Positions 12,878 through 25,069 of a stretch of DNA of 64,000 nucleotides are shown here, piece by piece; position 1 is the first letter of the stretch; every line of letters starts with the position of its first letter. The stretch spans positions 62,181,110 through 62,245,109 of the forward strand of contig NC_029547.1 of the NCBI RefSeq assembly GCF_001577835.2, in the 5' to 3' direction. The stretch comes from Coturnix japonica (taxonomy: Eukaryota; Chordata; Aves; Galliformes; Phasianidae). The translations under genes were made by a program, and so were the position numbers. The notes beneath the pieces were generated by a model. That model did not search any database. It saw only the letters and a list, made by a program, of their open reading frames with translations, and was not told where the DNA came from.

Positions 12878-13723
12878 CTATGAGAAGACAGATGAGTCCA
12901 GAAATCCGATGTCATACAAAGGCACACTGCTCATGAGGATGCCATTGCTTGCCCCAGCCAACAGTTCTAGGACGCTGAGCACAACACAGCAAAAAAACAG
13001 GAAACTCATTCTATAATGTATCTGGTCTTGCAGTTTCCTCAGGCAGCCCTCCTGGAAAAGCTGATCCGGCTGGTTTAAGTCACTCCCACAGTCCTCGTGT
13101 TTTTTACAACAGCTTCTAGGAACATGAGATTTTTCAGATGGAAAATGCCAAAAAGCAGCTGATGCATTTAGCCAGTCTGTATAGTTTCGGAGCCCACAGC
13201 ACTGAAGCTTCTCCTGAAGCATATCCACAGTCCCACTGCCACGAGCCAGGGAATGCGTGCCATTGTATTGATTGAAGGCTTGTCCCATTGTGCTCTTAAG
13301 CTCAACTGCCATCCAAGTGGAGTAGAACTGTGTCAAAACTGTTAAAGACACTTGGAGACAAAGAAGAACTATCAGCAGGTACATAAGAGTCCCTTGGTGG
13401 TAGCAGGAGTTCCTGGCAAAAACAAGAATAGCCAAAATACCAGTAGGTATCAGGATTAACGCAGTTACAACAGCCAACCAGCCAGGAAGAGGAAAGAAAA
13501 ATTCCTGAAAGAAATAACGGTAGTTCTTGCAGAAAAGGATCACAAAGCATCCACTAAAGATCAGAACTATTGCACTTGCCAAGAAGATAACACCAAGGAA
13601 TAACAGTAGAAGTCGAGCAAAACTCCTGAGCCTAGAGTCCTCATAGAGCCACAGAGGCAAGCGTGCACTTCTTACTCTCCACATCTTGCTCAGATGTAGC
13701 AGCCTACCCCTCACCACCACCAT
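12878..13723 (-). CDS. Intronless tetraspanin, TSPAN3/6/7-like
   Basis: Four-pass membrane protein of the tetraspanin family; members organise membrane microdomains with integrins and other partners at the plasma membrane or endosomes. Counting from the ATG at 13721-13723, membrane segments lie near residues 35-64, 79-102, 112-138 and 239-263. A short loop follows the first. The large extracellular loop (about 139-238) carries CCG at 175-177, PRSCC at 202-206, single Cys at 212 and a GC pair ending at 227: a six-cysteine pattern like TSPAN3. Sequons are at Asn154, Asn180 and Asn186. At 281 residues it is a little longer than the usual 220-260, mostly from a basic N-terminal extension. The frame is open five codons further upstream but has only GTG there, so ATG is preferred; a second ATG at residue 14 has a better -3 base (A) and is an alternative start. 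Family tetraspanins normally have several introns; this has none, which suggests an old retrocopy or a single-exon gene. The TAG stop is at 12878-12880. Family assignment is firm; orthology is not. Confidence 0.86.
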   Translation of the reverse strand: MVVVRGRLLHLSKMWRVRSARLPLWLYEDSRLRSFARLLLLFLGVIFLASAIVLIFSGCFVILFCKNYRYFFQEFFFPLPGWLAVVTALILIPTGILAILVFARNSCYHQGTLMYLLIVLLCLQVSLTVLTQFYSTWMAVELKSTMGQAFNQYNGTHSLARGSGTVDMLQEKLQCCGLRNYTDWLNASAAFWHFPSEKSHVPRSCCKKHEDCGSDLNQPDQLFQEGCLRKLQDQIHYRMSFLFFCCVVLSVLELLAGASNGILMSSVPLYDIGFLDSSVFS

Positions 13724-13738
13724 TTGAAAGGCCTCCAC

Positions 13739-15073
13739 CTCACTTCAGCAGGTGCCTCAGATGATATCTCCACCCAAAAACAGCTTGCAAGGGAGCAGAG
13801 CTGATAGACTCCCTTGGTGCCAAGGTAAAGTTCTGAAGCAGCTATCTGTGTGTTATTACTTGTTTAGCATAGCCTTTAGATACCATGAGGAACTGTGCCT
13901 AGCTTGCTGTTGAGAGGACATTCACCTGCTGTTATTGGATGCAATTTCACCTGAAGGGGAAGCATGGTTGAAAAAGAACTGAACTTTTTGTTTTACTACA
14001 TTTGTGTTAAAAAACCGAAAACAGGTAAACAACAAAGGCTGTGGCCAGCAGTGCTGGGTCAGATCATTTAGACTACCCAAGTGATAGAGGGGATTCTACT
14101 GTAAATCCTACAGCTGTAGCCAAAATGGCAACAAATGTGCAAGTCAGAGTCATTAAGGAAATAATTATTTAAACAGAGCTATTCAATCAAGGATCTCTGT
14201 AGGTAACATGTACCCAGACTCATTATCCTTCCCAGTACGTTTACCACTCATTAGATTTGATGAGGGGCATAATGATGTTAATAATATTTTGCCCTTTTTT
14301 ACTCAGCAAGATTTCTGCGTAGATAGCATCAATTACTCAAGACACCTGGATGAGAAATCCCTACCATTCTGCATCTGCATGCTCTCAGTTTGCGTCACTA
14401 GTGATTGAACTGAGTGCTGTAATGACTGAATACAATCAACAGTAAGAACTGCATTAACTTTTCCTTATGTGCAAAGAAACTGAATTACACACAGGCTAAA
14501 TGACTTCACAACAATCAAAGAGGGCATCAGCGTCACTTATCAGCCAGCAGAAGAGTATTATTTCTCAAAAGTTATACAGAAGAAAGAAGTAAGATGAGGA
14601 GCCTGTATAATGCTTGCCACAGGTGCCAGGAATGCATATCAAAGGCCAAAAATGTCAGGAGGGCAGGAGGAGATGATGAAATTTCTGTGTTCTTTCTCAA
14701 GCTGCAGAACAGGGCTTGCACAATAGGTGTGCATAAGAGAGAATTTAGAGAGACAGAACTCATTTTCAGAAGTGGGAGCAACTGAGAAGACCAGAGTTAA
14801 TATTCAGATACCTAGAACTGTGAGGAGTCTTACAGAGCTTGATGAGTGTACATCCAGAAGGTGGTTGGTATGTAAGGACCTATTGTTGCTATGTATGCTA
14901 TGCATATGCCCATCTTGGGCTGATCCCCATTAAAATGTCTTCTTTGTGGGCTGACCAAATATTTCATTAAGACAAAGTGTTTTGGAATTAGATAAAGATA
15001 CTCCATGAAAGACGGTGACCACCTTCCTCTGAGAAGGGGAAAACAGAAACAAGTTCACCTCACATTTATTTTT
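13739..15073. other. Intergenic, upstream of the tetraspanin
   Basis: The expected promoter side of the tetraspanin. I see no CpG island and no clear TATA box close to the start; an in-frame stop lies at 13745-13747. Confidence 0.5.
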
Positions 15074-15474
15074 TCTCCTACGGAGAAAGGTTGAGGGAAT
15101 TGGGCTTGTTTATCTCAGAAAAGAGAAGTCTCCGGGGAGACCTCATTGTGGCCTTCCAGTTCTTGAAGGGTACATATAAACAGGAGGGGAAATGGCTGTT
15201 TACAAGGGTGGACAGTGATAGGACAAGGAGGAATGGTTTTCAACTGAGACAGGGGAGTATTAGGTTGGATATTAGGAGGAAGTTTTTCACCTAGAGGGTT
15301 GTGACACACTGGAACAGGTTGCCCAAGGAGGCTGTGGATGCCTCATCCCTGGAGTCATTCAAGGCCAGGCTGGACACTCTGAGCAGCCTGGTCTGGTGAT
15401 TGGTGACCCTGCACGTAGCAGGGATTAGAAACTAGATGGTCATTGTGGTCCTTCTCAACTCACGCCATTCTATG
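15074..15474 (+). mobile_element. CR1 LINE, ORF2 end plus 3' UTR fragment
   Basis: A forward CR1 piece of about 400 bases. The first part encodes the CR1 ORF2 C-terminal motif RELGLFISEKRSLRGDLIV. It continues through the conserved 3' UTR blocks (TTGCCCAAGGAGGCTGTGG, GTGACCCTGCACGTAGCAGG) and ends near CTCACGCCATTCTATG. It is 5'-truncated like most CR1 copies. Confidence 0.9.
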
Positions 15475-16149
15475 TTTTATACATACAGTGAACACCAACT
15501 GAAAGTTTTCACAGAGCAGAAGATACATCAGAAAAGAAACAGAAAAGCATTGAGAAGAATGAGAACTGCTTACTGCTAGTTCACAGGCAGTATGGAAAGA
15601 ACATATTAACCTGCTGATTCTTTTTTTTTTCCTTGTCTCATGCTTATAAAACTTAATGAGATATTAAGAACTGAGTTACAATGCTATTTACTTCTAGCTT
15701 ATTCTGCAGTCTCTGAAATACATTAGAAAGGCTCAGACTGCCTACAGGATAATTTTAGTGCACCTCTTGTTCATTTCAGCCAGAGTAACTGCCGGCCTTC
15801 TCTCCCTACAGAGGAGAGGTTTACAGTGGTTATTGAAGCCTATAGGCTCTTATCTTTCTAAATATTCCCCAATATATAATTTCCTATTTACTTGAATATG
15901 ACTCCTTGGACTACAATGAGGTTTTTTATTCCTTTCTTGTGACTGCAGACACAAGATGGTGTAAGGAGTGAGGTGGACCTTCTGGACAGGGATCCATGCC
16001 ACTGCAGGCTCTCTTCCATCCACTGGTCCCTCACCAGTCCCTGAGCTGGGATTTTGGCATCATGGTGGGCAAACAGGAAGATCCACATGGCTGCCTATCT
16101 GCCATGTCAACTAGAAACATCTGCAGTGGATGTCCACTGTCAAGGGAAG

Positions 16150-16497
16150 AATCCTCAATGCCCAGTGACAGTCTGAGAGGGGAGGCCTCATGCTTGCTGT
16201 AGCTCCTCATAGGGAGCAGAAGGCAGTGCTGAGCTCTGCTGTCTGGGGACAGCAACAGGGCCAGAGGGAACTGCATGGAGCTGCGTAAGGGCAGAGTAAG
16301 GGGGAGTTAGGGAAAGGCTTTGCCCCAGATGGCAATGGGCATGGAACAGCTCCCCCAGGGCAGTGGGCATGGCAATGAGCTGCTGGAGTTCAAGAAACAT
16401 TTGGACATTGCTCTCAAATATAAGGTTTGGATTTCGGGTGGTTCTGTGTGGAGGCAGGAGCTGGACTCCATGATCCTTGTGAGTGTCCCCCAAATAA
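16150..16497 (+). mobile_element. CR1 LINE, 3' region fragment (CR1-F-like)
   Basis: A forward fragment sharing block order with the copies at 50785 and 54395: TAGCTCCTCATAGGGAGC, GACAGCAACAGGGCC, CAGTGGGCATGGCAATGAGC, then GGACTCCATGATCCTTGTG. The minus-strand 119-residue frame across it is antisense to the repeat and not a gene. Confidence 0.85.
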
Positions 16498-16998
16498 GGA
16501 TATCCTGTTATCAGAACTTCATTTCTACTAAGAAATTTTATCTGCATCTGCAGCTAAAATTTTGGCTGAATTAGAGGTATCCATCAAGAGACTGCAACAT
16601 GACAAAGAGACTGTGTGTGAGGCAGAGTTAGGACAGCTCCTCTGTTTTCTTTCCAGTGATAAACAACATAGCATGATAAATATCATCCCTGCTTTCTCTG
16701 GAGTTTTTTCTGCTTGTGAACTGAAGAGTACTGAAATTCAAATGTGGGTTTAGCAGATAATACATCTTAGATAAACTACTTTCTGGATTGTTGCTGAAAG
16801 TATAATTCTTCAAATAAATATAAAGCCAACTGTGTACTCTTTGAATTCATTGATTCATTGTTCTAGAAAACCATGACTGGTATTGAAAAGTTCAGATAAG
16901 CTTGGAAGATCAAAGAGATTTGTTCGACATGGACTTGGGATCCAAGAGCCATCAAGTCAACAGTGTGGTTGTACAAATGCAGTGCAGGCAGGTGACTA

Positions 16999-17052
16999 GA
17001 ATCATAGAATATCCCAAGCTGAAAGGGACCCATAAGGATCATCAAGTCTATT
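16999..17052 (-). mobile_element. CR1 LINE, short 3' fragment
   Basis: A short minus-strand tail: AGAATCATAGAATATCCCAA followed by AAAGGGACCCATAAGGATCA. Only the terminal 50 or so bases of CR1 are recognisable. Confidence 0.65.
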
Positions 17053-18076
17053 GAGGTCTTTAAGTGACGACATCTAAACTTTTGTTGCAGTATTCAAATC
17101 CAGATAAGCAGCAAGTCCATGCAGATGTGCATTAAAAAGAAACCTAGAAGCAGACACGGGAGTCAAGGCACCAGTAGACACACTCTTCTAATTTTCATTC
17201 AAACTACAGAAAAAGTGAGACAGGATCTCAAAGTCAGACCTTCATCCACTGCACACTTTGCTGCAGCAACAGAGAAAAGCCCTAAAACTGCTTCAGAAAA
17301 ACAGCGGACATTTCCCACGGAACCCGTATTCACACAAAGGTATTGTTACCTTGACCTCATAATGAAGTTAAATTGCTCTCAAAGTTTATTCTTAGACTTT
17401 AGAACATTTTTTAAAGATCCTTGTTATATCAAAGCACTTTCATTTCTAAGTCCACTGTCATTTATAAGAAGCATGCCTGGGGTAGTTTAGTGACAGCTAC
17501 TCAATGGATTATCAGATGAGAAAGAAGAAAGGATAAGATCTGACTGGAAATCCTTACCAAAATACAGGCTTTATGTCAACTTTACCTACTTCAGCTTCTA
17601 TATGCCTATCCTGTCCACCCCTTGGCCCCACCATCAAGTAGAAGATGGTCTATGACCCAGCAAGGCCAGATGGTCAAGAAAAGGTGGTAAGTGGGTATCA
17701 CAGTTATTGCTGCTCTCTTCACTGATCCCAACCCTAACTTCAGGCCCTGAAAAGATTTCACAGGCATTTCTTCCAGTTTCCAACCCTGGCAGGATGTAAA
17801 ATGATAGCAAAGAAATTGTAATATTTGGGGGGCGGGGAAGGATTCATTCAAGGAAGGATGGGTAGAGAAAAAAGCAAACAGCAGAAGGACTGGGTACCAA
17901 GCAGAAAACTGTTTTTAAAAAACCCAAAAGCTGCTGAATCTATTGGCTCTCTGGGAATAAAACACATTATCTTACGAGACACGCCGTATTACAAGATCAT
18001 TCTGGCAGCCCGAATGCAAAAAGGATGAACAAGCCTAGTTGGACCCAGATCCTACAGTCTGTGCCATGCACTATCA

Positions 18077-18090
18077 GTTGCCATGGTAAC
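18077..18090. promoter_or_regulatory. RFX X-box (GTTGCCATGGTAAC)
   Basis: A full match to the RFX-family consensus GTNRCC, short spacer, RGYAAC. A second half-site, GTTGCC, lies at 18104-18109. The surrounding 17930-18270 has more CpG and less AT-run character than its flanks and carries no recognised repeat, which fits a distal enhancer of a ciliary or neural gene. Binding is inferred from sequence only. Confidence 0.5.
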
Positions 18091-19427
18091 CACAGTCAGA
18101 TGATGTTGCCGTGCATGGGACTAATATCTTTCATGGGAAGCTTGAAGCGAGCAGAAGAGATATGATTGCCACCTCCTATTCATGGAGAAAATGTACTCTT
18201 CACAGAAACTGATTTATCATTGTGTGGGTGTTCCCTCTAAAGCCAGTCAGATGTTTTCCCCCCGCGTCTGTTTGCCCAACAAAAAGTGGCCTGTTCTATA
18301 ATTGAAGAACCACCTCAAATTATTTCCCGTCTTTTATTTGATATTGCTTTTAACATTCCATATTTGCACTAATATTGAAAATACTGTGAATCAAATATGA
18401 AAGTCTTCTCTTCTGAAATGAACACAGTAAAAAAAATTACAACATTTTTCCTTTTCTTTTTCTTTTTTCCTAGCTTCCTTTTGTTTGCCAGTCTGGAATT
18501 TCTGTAAAATGTCTGAGAACTGAAATGAATGTATGCTAGTAAAAACTAAGAAGAAAAACCAAATAATAGCACTTTCTGTATTTCCATCACATTGGCACTT
18601 CAAAAGTTGTAGAATATTTTAAAAGACATGAAATGGGAAAAGAAAAAAAGAAAAAGAAATTAAAATGAGAAGGGAACGTCTGTTCTCTTGATGTCCTTCA
18701 TTATACTGCAGTTGGTGATGAAAACGATTTGGAGGAATAGGTACTGTTCTAAAACTCAGAAAAAAAATGGAAGCACAGCAGACTGTTGAATTCACATCCC
18801 TTTGACATTTAAAGTGTTTTGTGAGATTTTAATTGTTTTCAACCATCACTAGCTACAATATTTTTTAAAGTGAATGCAGTGTTCTCATTTGTGTTTCACA
18901 CCATATGCAGGATTTCTGGGCACATTTTGATGTTATAAAAAGATTTTAGCATGAAATAGATGCTCTTTAATTGTTACTTCATGAAAGAAAGTAATAGATT
19001 TCTCTTCAGGGAGGAATTCAGAAGTGTCTGAATACATGATGTGGAAGTTAGTAAAGACGTGACTAAAAGCTTACACTTGTCAGAACTTCCACAAATAAAG
19101 TTTCTTCTCTGCTGGATCTCCTCAGAATAGGGAATCTATATCAGATGTATTTTAGTCTAGAGAACACCTTCAAGTAAAATTTGGCTGGAGCCCTGCTGGG
19201 CCTATATTGTCTACTGCATTCCTCTGCAGTGTGGGCAGACTATGGCAATGCTGTATGTGACACGTGTGAAACATTCCATGTCTGATTGCTTTTTACTGTA
19301 TTGTGAATGAGTCTCGTTGTGCAGATGTAAAGCACCCACATGTGAATGAAAGTGTAGAAATCCTTGTCATATATAGACTCTATAAAATCTAGATATATAA
19401 TCCATGACTAATTGTTCATATTATTTA

Positions 19428-20112
19428 GGTCTCTCCAAAAATAATGCCTCCAATTTTATTTCCTTGGAAGTGACATCAGATACAGTAAGACACTGTCTAA
19501 TAGAGCAAAGTCTCATCTACAAAATGCTGTTTTTCAACAGAGTCACCACCATTAGCTGTGCATTTTTGCTGGTGATGAACAAGTGTCTGATGCACTCATA
19601 AATGTCGCAACGAGTTAAGGTGGCAGCCATGTGTGGCTAACCAGAATATGGCTTGTCTTTCATATCACTCTTGCTACTGCTGAAACATAGCTCCCAATAC
19701 CTCGCTGTGCTCACATTTTCACCAGTGATGGATGAGAGCCCACATGCCTCACTAATATACACTTGCACCACAGAGGTGACCCACTGTTGCTGTCACCACT
19801 GCTGAAACACATCGCCCACTGCCTCACTGTGCAGACTACTGTCTGGTCTCCATAAACATTCACCAAGTGCCAATGAATGTCAATGGATGCCATTTTGTCC
19901 ACATGTGAGAATTCTGTCCCACACTTTTGCATCATCCACGCTTCCATGCCAGACACTATTCTGTCACATTGCCCTTCTGCTGCCATGGCATCAACATAGA
20001 AAACAGTATCGATGGGAAGGTTAAATCTCTACTACCAAACTTCCAACATCCACCTCTGACATCATGGGCAAACATAATAATACAAATGGCATTACTTTCA
20101 GAGCAGCCCTCA
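19428..20112 (-). mobile_element. Composite mariner-like element (Galluhop type), copy B
   Basis: A 685-base minus-strand element. Its ends on the plus strand read CTCCAAAAATAATGCC on the left and GGCATTACTTTCAGAGCAGC on the right, matching copy A's inverted repeats, with TA next to each end. Inside, the junction module (N-terminal transposase remnant around STVRQW and FSSGDS joined to a C-terminal remnant) is followed by a second, diverged copy of the same module. The result is about 165 bases longer than copy A. The transposase core is missing, and no intact transposase frame remains. Confidence 0.78.
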
Positions 20113-20442
20113 TATTCTTGTGACAAATATTAAAACCAGTTTATCTCAGGGATTTAAATTAGGTAGGTGCTTTTGCAAATTGCTGTTTCTCAGAAGATAC
20201 TGGCCTCTGAATGCTTTTTTATCTCAAGATACATCAACCTTAAGTCACCAGGATTTACTGTATAGAAACCTGGATTCCACTGCTGATCTTACTATGAAAG
20301 TGAAGTCTCAGCCAAGTCAGTCTCAGTCAAGTCTTCTTGCTGCACAGTATGTTTTGGCAGAGTGTTGGCAGTTTGTTATGGTTTGTTGCATCTAGCTACT
20401 CAAAACTAAGCTGAACCGAACAAAATCCTGTCTATCTTCATA

Positions 20443-20476
20443 GTATCATAGAATCACCAAGGCTGGAAAAGATGTT
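20443..20476 (-). mobile_element. CR1 LINE, very short 3' fragment
   Basis: TATCATAGAATCACCAAGGC followed by TGGAAAAGATG matches the terminal CR1 block on the minus strand. Only about 35 bases are recognisable. Confidence 0.55.
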
Positions 20477-23400
20477 GTTGTTATCTCTGTGGTAATGAAT
20501 GTGTATAGAAAGGTCTTGATCAAATTCTTCACTTGAGCATCAACTTGGGGGGAAAAACTGGAAAAAGGAAAAAAAAAAAAAAGAAAGAAAGAAAAAAAAA
20601 GCATTGTGGCAGTTACCATTTGGTGGGTGTATGACTGCTTCTGAAATAAGGGGTCTGGATCAAGACAGATTCAGCAGTTTCACTAATATGAGAGCACTGC
20701 ATTACCTTTTACAAACAGCTAGGACCTCTTTAGATTTGTAACACAAGCTCACCCCAAAGAATGAAATTTGTACAGCTTGTACTTCATGAACTTACCTGCA
20801 CAGATGAAGACTGGCATGGTGTAGGTTCTTTTGGTGACTAACAGATCCCATTTTCAGTTCATTGGCTGGGGAAAAAAAAATCAATGAATACACTCATTTG
20901 GTGTTAATCTGACAAACGATTAAAAGCTCAGCTTTTCTGCTCAGGTAAATGTTAGCAAAGAATATTGTCAGCCTCCGAGGCAGCTGAAAGTTTAGCTATG
21001 TAGAAATAAATGGAGTGTTTGAGTGTTTGAGTCTTTTTTTTACTGGCATAGTACTAAGTATGTCTATATCAAATGTAGCATTCATCTCATATCAGGTTTT
21101 ATAGCAACTATAGTATGGAATTTATTTTTATTATCTTTCCTATGTCATGATGGGAGCACATAAAATTTCAGCTTTGTCAGAATTAGTCTTACAGCACATT
21201 TCAAAGAAGTGGAACCAATTTTAATAGGATTTTTATGCATTTCCATCCAGATAAAATGCAGCTTTTTAGAGAAACAAAGAAATGCAAAAAACAAAGATAT
21301 TGCAATTTATTTCTATGCTCTATTTCTATCTGCATTCTCTCCAACAAACAATTGCCTTCAAGAGGCATTTTGTTTTTAAATATAGATACTGTCACTGACA
21401 TGGAAAGGGTCTATTAGGTTTATACTCATAGGAGCATCTAAATGTAAAATAAAAGCAAACAAATGAAAATGTATTTGAACATGGAAAGTAACAACACATT
21501 TAAGGGAGAGAATGTGAATGCGTTACACTGTCAAAAGAGGTTCTTCTGCTAACTTTTGGGCACAGTAACAAGCAGCACAGCCTGCCTTTACCATGGTAGC
21601 AGTCTTTTATTTTGGTGTTTAATGTAGCATAAAATCTCAAATTTCAAGCCCAGCCACTGGGTACGAAGGGGTATTTCAGAAACCTTGTTGAGGTTGACAT
21701 AATTCTAAATTCTAGCTTAGACTAGCAAAAATATCCCAGCAGTGCAGAAGCATTTTTGTTCAGAAACCAGTTATGGTCCTGACTGAATGCTGGTTCCAGA
21801 AGGAGAAACCTTGCTCATAGATGCTGAGGCATGTGAATAATCCCATTTTCAGCAGCCACATAAGAATCAGACTCAGTGTAGAGCTGAGAGACAAACAAGG
21901 AGAAAAGGATTTGGAGTGGGAATATTTACACTTATTCCACTAAATGTTAATACCTGTGAAACAACTAGTGCTGCAGAGCAGCGCTGTGTATCAAAAATAC
22001 TCAGGGAGAAAAAGCACTAATTAATATATTCTTCTTTAATTTAGTTCCAGAATTTGTTTTAGGGCTGTGCACAACATAAAAAAAAATATTTATGTTTCCT
22101 GATTGGCACTATGAGAACTACAGCCACTCAGGACCTTGGAGTCTTGGAGGAAATCATGACTTTGCTCTTTTAGGGCTGCCATAAGCTTCTGCTCCACATA
22201 AAGCAGCCTTGTTTCAGACAAGTGCTTGCTCCCCAGTGAACTTACTGCTGTATGGTGCCACACTGAGGTAGGCTGGGGAGACCCACAAGTGTGGCTTTGC
22301 ATTCCTGGGCACTCTGCTTCTTGCTGCTTATGCATATCTCAGGGTCACTCAGACCTGCAAAAGAGTAGAAATTCATGGCTTAGGAGAAGATAACAGTCAT
22401 TTTAGATAGACATTTCGTATTAAATTAAAAGTTTTTCTTGTGTATTTTCACCACACCAATTTCAGCATTCACACAAAACTTAAACTAGAGAAATTTCCAT
22501 GGGTGTCTATTCTCAAATGCATGGGCCAGTGGATTCAATATGAGGTGGCTGTGGCTATGTTGGGCTGCTTGAAGCCTTGTGGGCCTACCTCCCTCAAAAG
22601 CAAATTGCTAGGAGGCCATTATCCTTTTAACAGCACTGTGGAGGCCCAGAGGGAGGCAGAATAGCTGGGCAGAACAGACCTACCATCAGTGCTACTCCAA
22701 CCATGGAAGCAACCAGGCGCCTTTGCTTTCCCCACATATTGTGCTGATGTATTCCACCAGCTCTTAGTTCATTTTAAAAAACAAATTTCTATCTGCAGGG
22801 TTGTCACCAAGCAGAATATACCAGAAACCTATTGCAAGCATCTGGGAAGAGCTCTAGTCTCTGGAGAACACAGGATTATAGTGAAGTGAATGACAACACC
22901 TGCAGCCAAAACAGAGCAGTGCAGAGGAGAGAAGAGGCTGCTTGGACCTTGGACCTCCCAAGATTTGCTTTGACTTCTCCTTCACTTTCTTCATGATGCA
23001 AAATGCAATGAGAAAGAATTAGCTGTGAAGGAAATGGGAGTCCTCCATGTGCATGGCAGCTGTAATCTGAGCCTCCTCCCTTTTCTGACATCCAAGGTTT
23101 CCTCAGCTCTGGTTGTTTGTGCCAAGTGACAGCTCCATCCATTTTAACATAAAAATATAGCAATCCTCAGTTTGTCTTTATCAACAAGTGCCATTTTGAC
23201 AAATGCTTTTAATAAACATTAAGAATACTGAAAAACTATACTAGAATGTTGACAGAGCCCACTGTGTCAGCTGGCATCATAAGAAATGAAGCTGAAATCC
23301 ATAATGTTTCCTTACACTTATAAACTCTGGAATAGATGCAAATCCTACCATACACACATATTATCTATTTTTTGCCTTGGTTACCTTCAGCTAATTAACC

Positions 23401-24229
23401 TTATTCTTTCTAGTAAATTACTTTACAAATTACCTCTCAGGAATGCACCCTGTTTAATTAAAAGTATTTTTAATATTTTTGTGGACATGATTGCTTAAGT
23501 TACCTTCCACATAAGTGTCAACTAGGGGTTTAAGGTTATTATATTTTAATATCATGCTGTAACAAAGCTATGCTGGCGTTTGCTAGTGGCTAGTTGTTAA
23601 ATTGCTAATAAAACAACGCTATTCTTACAAATACACAGATTTCAGATATAGTGACCCATGCTCTTGTTTCTCAGGGTTGCTCTGGCCTAATTTGCACATA
23701 CCAGTGAGGAGTAGAACTCAATTGAACAAAACATTTGACTGCCATTTAGATGAAAGCTGCAGGGATAGAAGGAAATCAAATGAGCTTTGATAAACGAAAA
23801 AGCCTGCACCCAGAGAGAAACAGGAACAAGTTCCTGATGACATGCAGATAACCAAGCAGGTAAAACCAGTGCACTAAAGCAGATTTACTGTTTTTCAGTC
23901 ATGTCTGGGAAGGCAGATTACAGAAAAGGAGGCAGATGAAAAGTGGAAATAAACTTGAATCCCACCAGAAAATGAGTGGCTAGAAGAACAGACCACTCTA
24001 AGATCCTTACTCCCAAGGTACTGTCAATAAATGAATAAATAAAGAAATAAATTGAAAAGCACTTGGTAATGAAAATAATGAGTAAACAGAATTTTTTTAT
24101 GCTGCCACGTAAACATTTCACTGGTTTTAAACTAGGGTCACAAATCAGTACTTGGAAATTTAGGGGAAAAAATGTCTCAGAATATAATTTTTTACAGTTC
24201 TTGTTGAAAAATTATGAGTAATTCCAGAG

Positions 24230-24350
24230 GTATCTGAACAATTCATTTTGAATTTATTTTATGGATCGCTTTAATTAGGAGCGGCCTTTCATTTCAAGGG
24301 TATTTATGAGTGCATTATATATAATTTTATAATTCATAATAACACGTTTA
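24230..24350. promoter_or_regulatory. Candidate homeodomain-rich conserved element
   Basis: The stretch contains TTTAATTAGG, TTTATGAG and several ATAATTTTAT-type sites packed in about 120 bases, with an unusual CpG-bearing core (GATCGC, GAGCGGCC) for this AT-rich area. It carries no repeat that I recognise. The call is a regulatory guess from motif density. Confidence 0.25.
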
Positions 24351-25069
24351 AAAGACCTGAACAGTTTGTCTTGACAGTGTCTCCTGGAAAATTTCAGTGT
24401 AAATTGTAGAGGGATTTTCCAGAAGTCAGAACAGAGGGTATATATTTATTGAAAAAGGCATAACAAAGCCAACAATTCTGAAAGGAAAAATGAGATTTCT
24501 TTGTTTCCCTCTTCTGACACAGAACTGATCCTTTTCCTGTTCCTGTGCTGAACTGTTCTATTTTCAGATGCAATGCACCTGAAGGCTTTGAATGCTCTCT
24601 GATCTCTATGCAGGTAGAAACAGGTATCTTAAACAGGCATGTACAAACAAACACATAAAACCTCCCTGCAAATTTTGTGCTTGAAAGAGATAGCTGTTAT
24701 CCACATTAATGAGTTAAAATTTACTTTTCATGCTCAGTAATTCTGGTGCATGAACCAATACAAAGGGAGGTCATTTCCCAGTGGTCTTCTGTGTAAGAAA
24801 GAGAATACTCTAAAAAGCTCATTTATTGCTGCAGTTGACTGCATAATTCTATTTCAGAGCCTCAAGGAGAGGGGAGAGACAGTTTTTCAGGGAAAAAATA
24901 CAAGGGAAAAGAGCTGGCTCTGATCTAAGTTACAACAAAAGTGAACTACTGAGAAACACCATTTTATTGCTGGAGAAGGAATGGTGAAAAATCAAAACAA
25001 GATCTATCCTGTGCATAGTTATTTAAATACCCTCACATCAAGTGAACTTAAAATTCATCATTTGTCTAT

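Noticed and set aside
13302-13550. 82-codon minus-strand frame inside the tetraspanin
   Set aside because: Shadow in another frame of the tetraspanin coding region.
13724-13738. Starting the tetraspanin at the GTG at 13736-13738
   Set aside because: GTG is not a normal start in vertebrate nuclear genes, and an in-frame ATG follows five codons later.
16188-16547. 119-codon minus-strand frame
   Set aside because: It is antisense to a CR1 3' region and matches the same artefact in the copy at 54504-54716.
17119-17490. 123-codon plus-strand frame
   Set aside because: No recognisable domain, no promoter or splice context; length is within chance for AT-rich DNA of this size.
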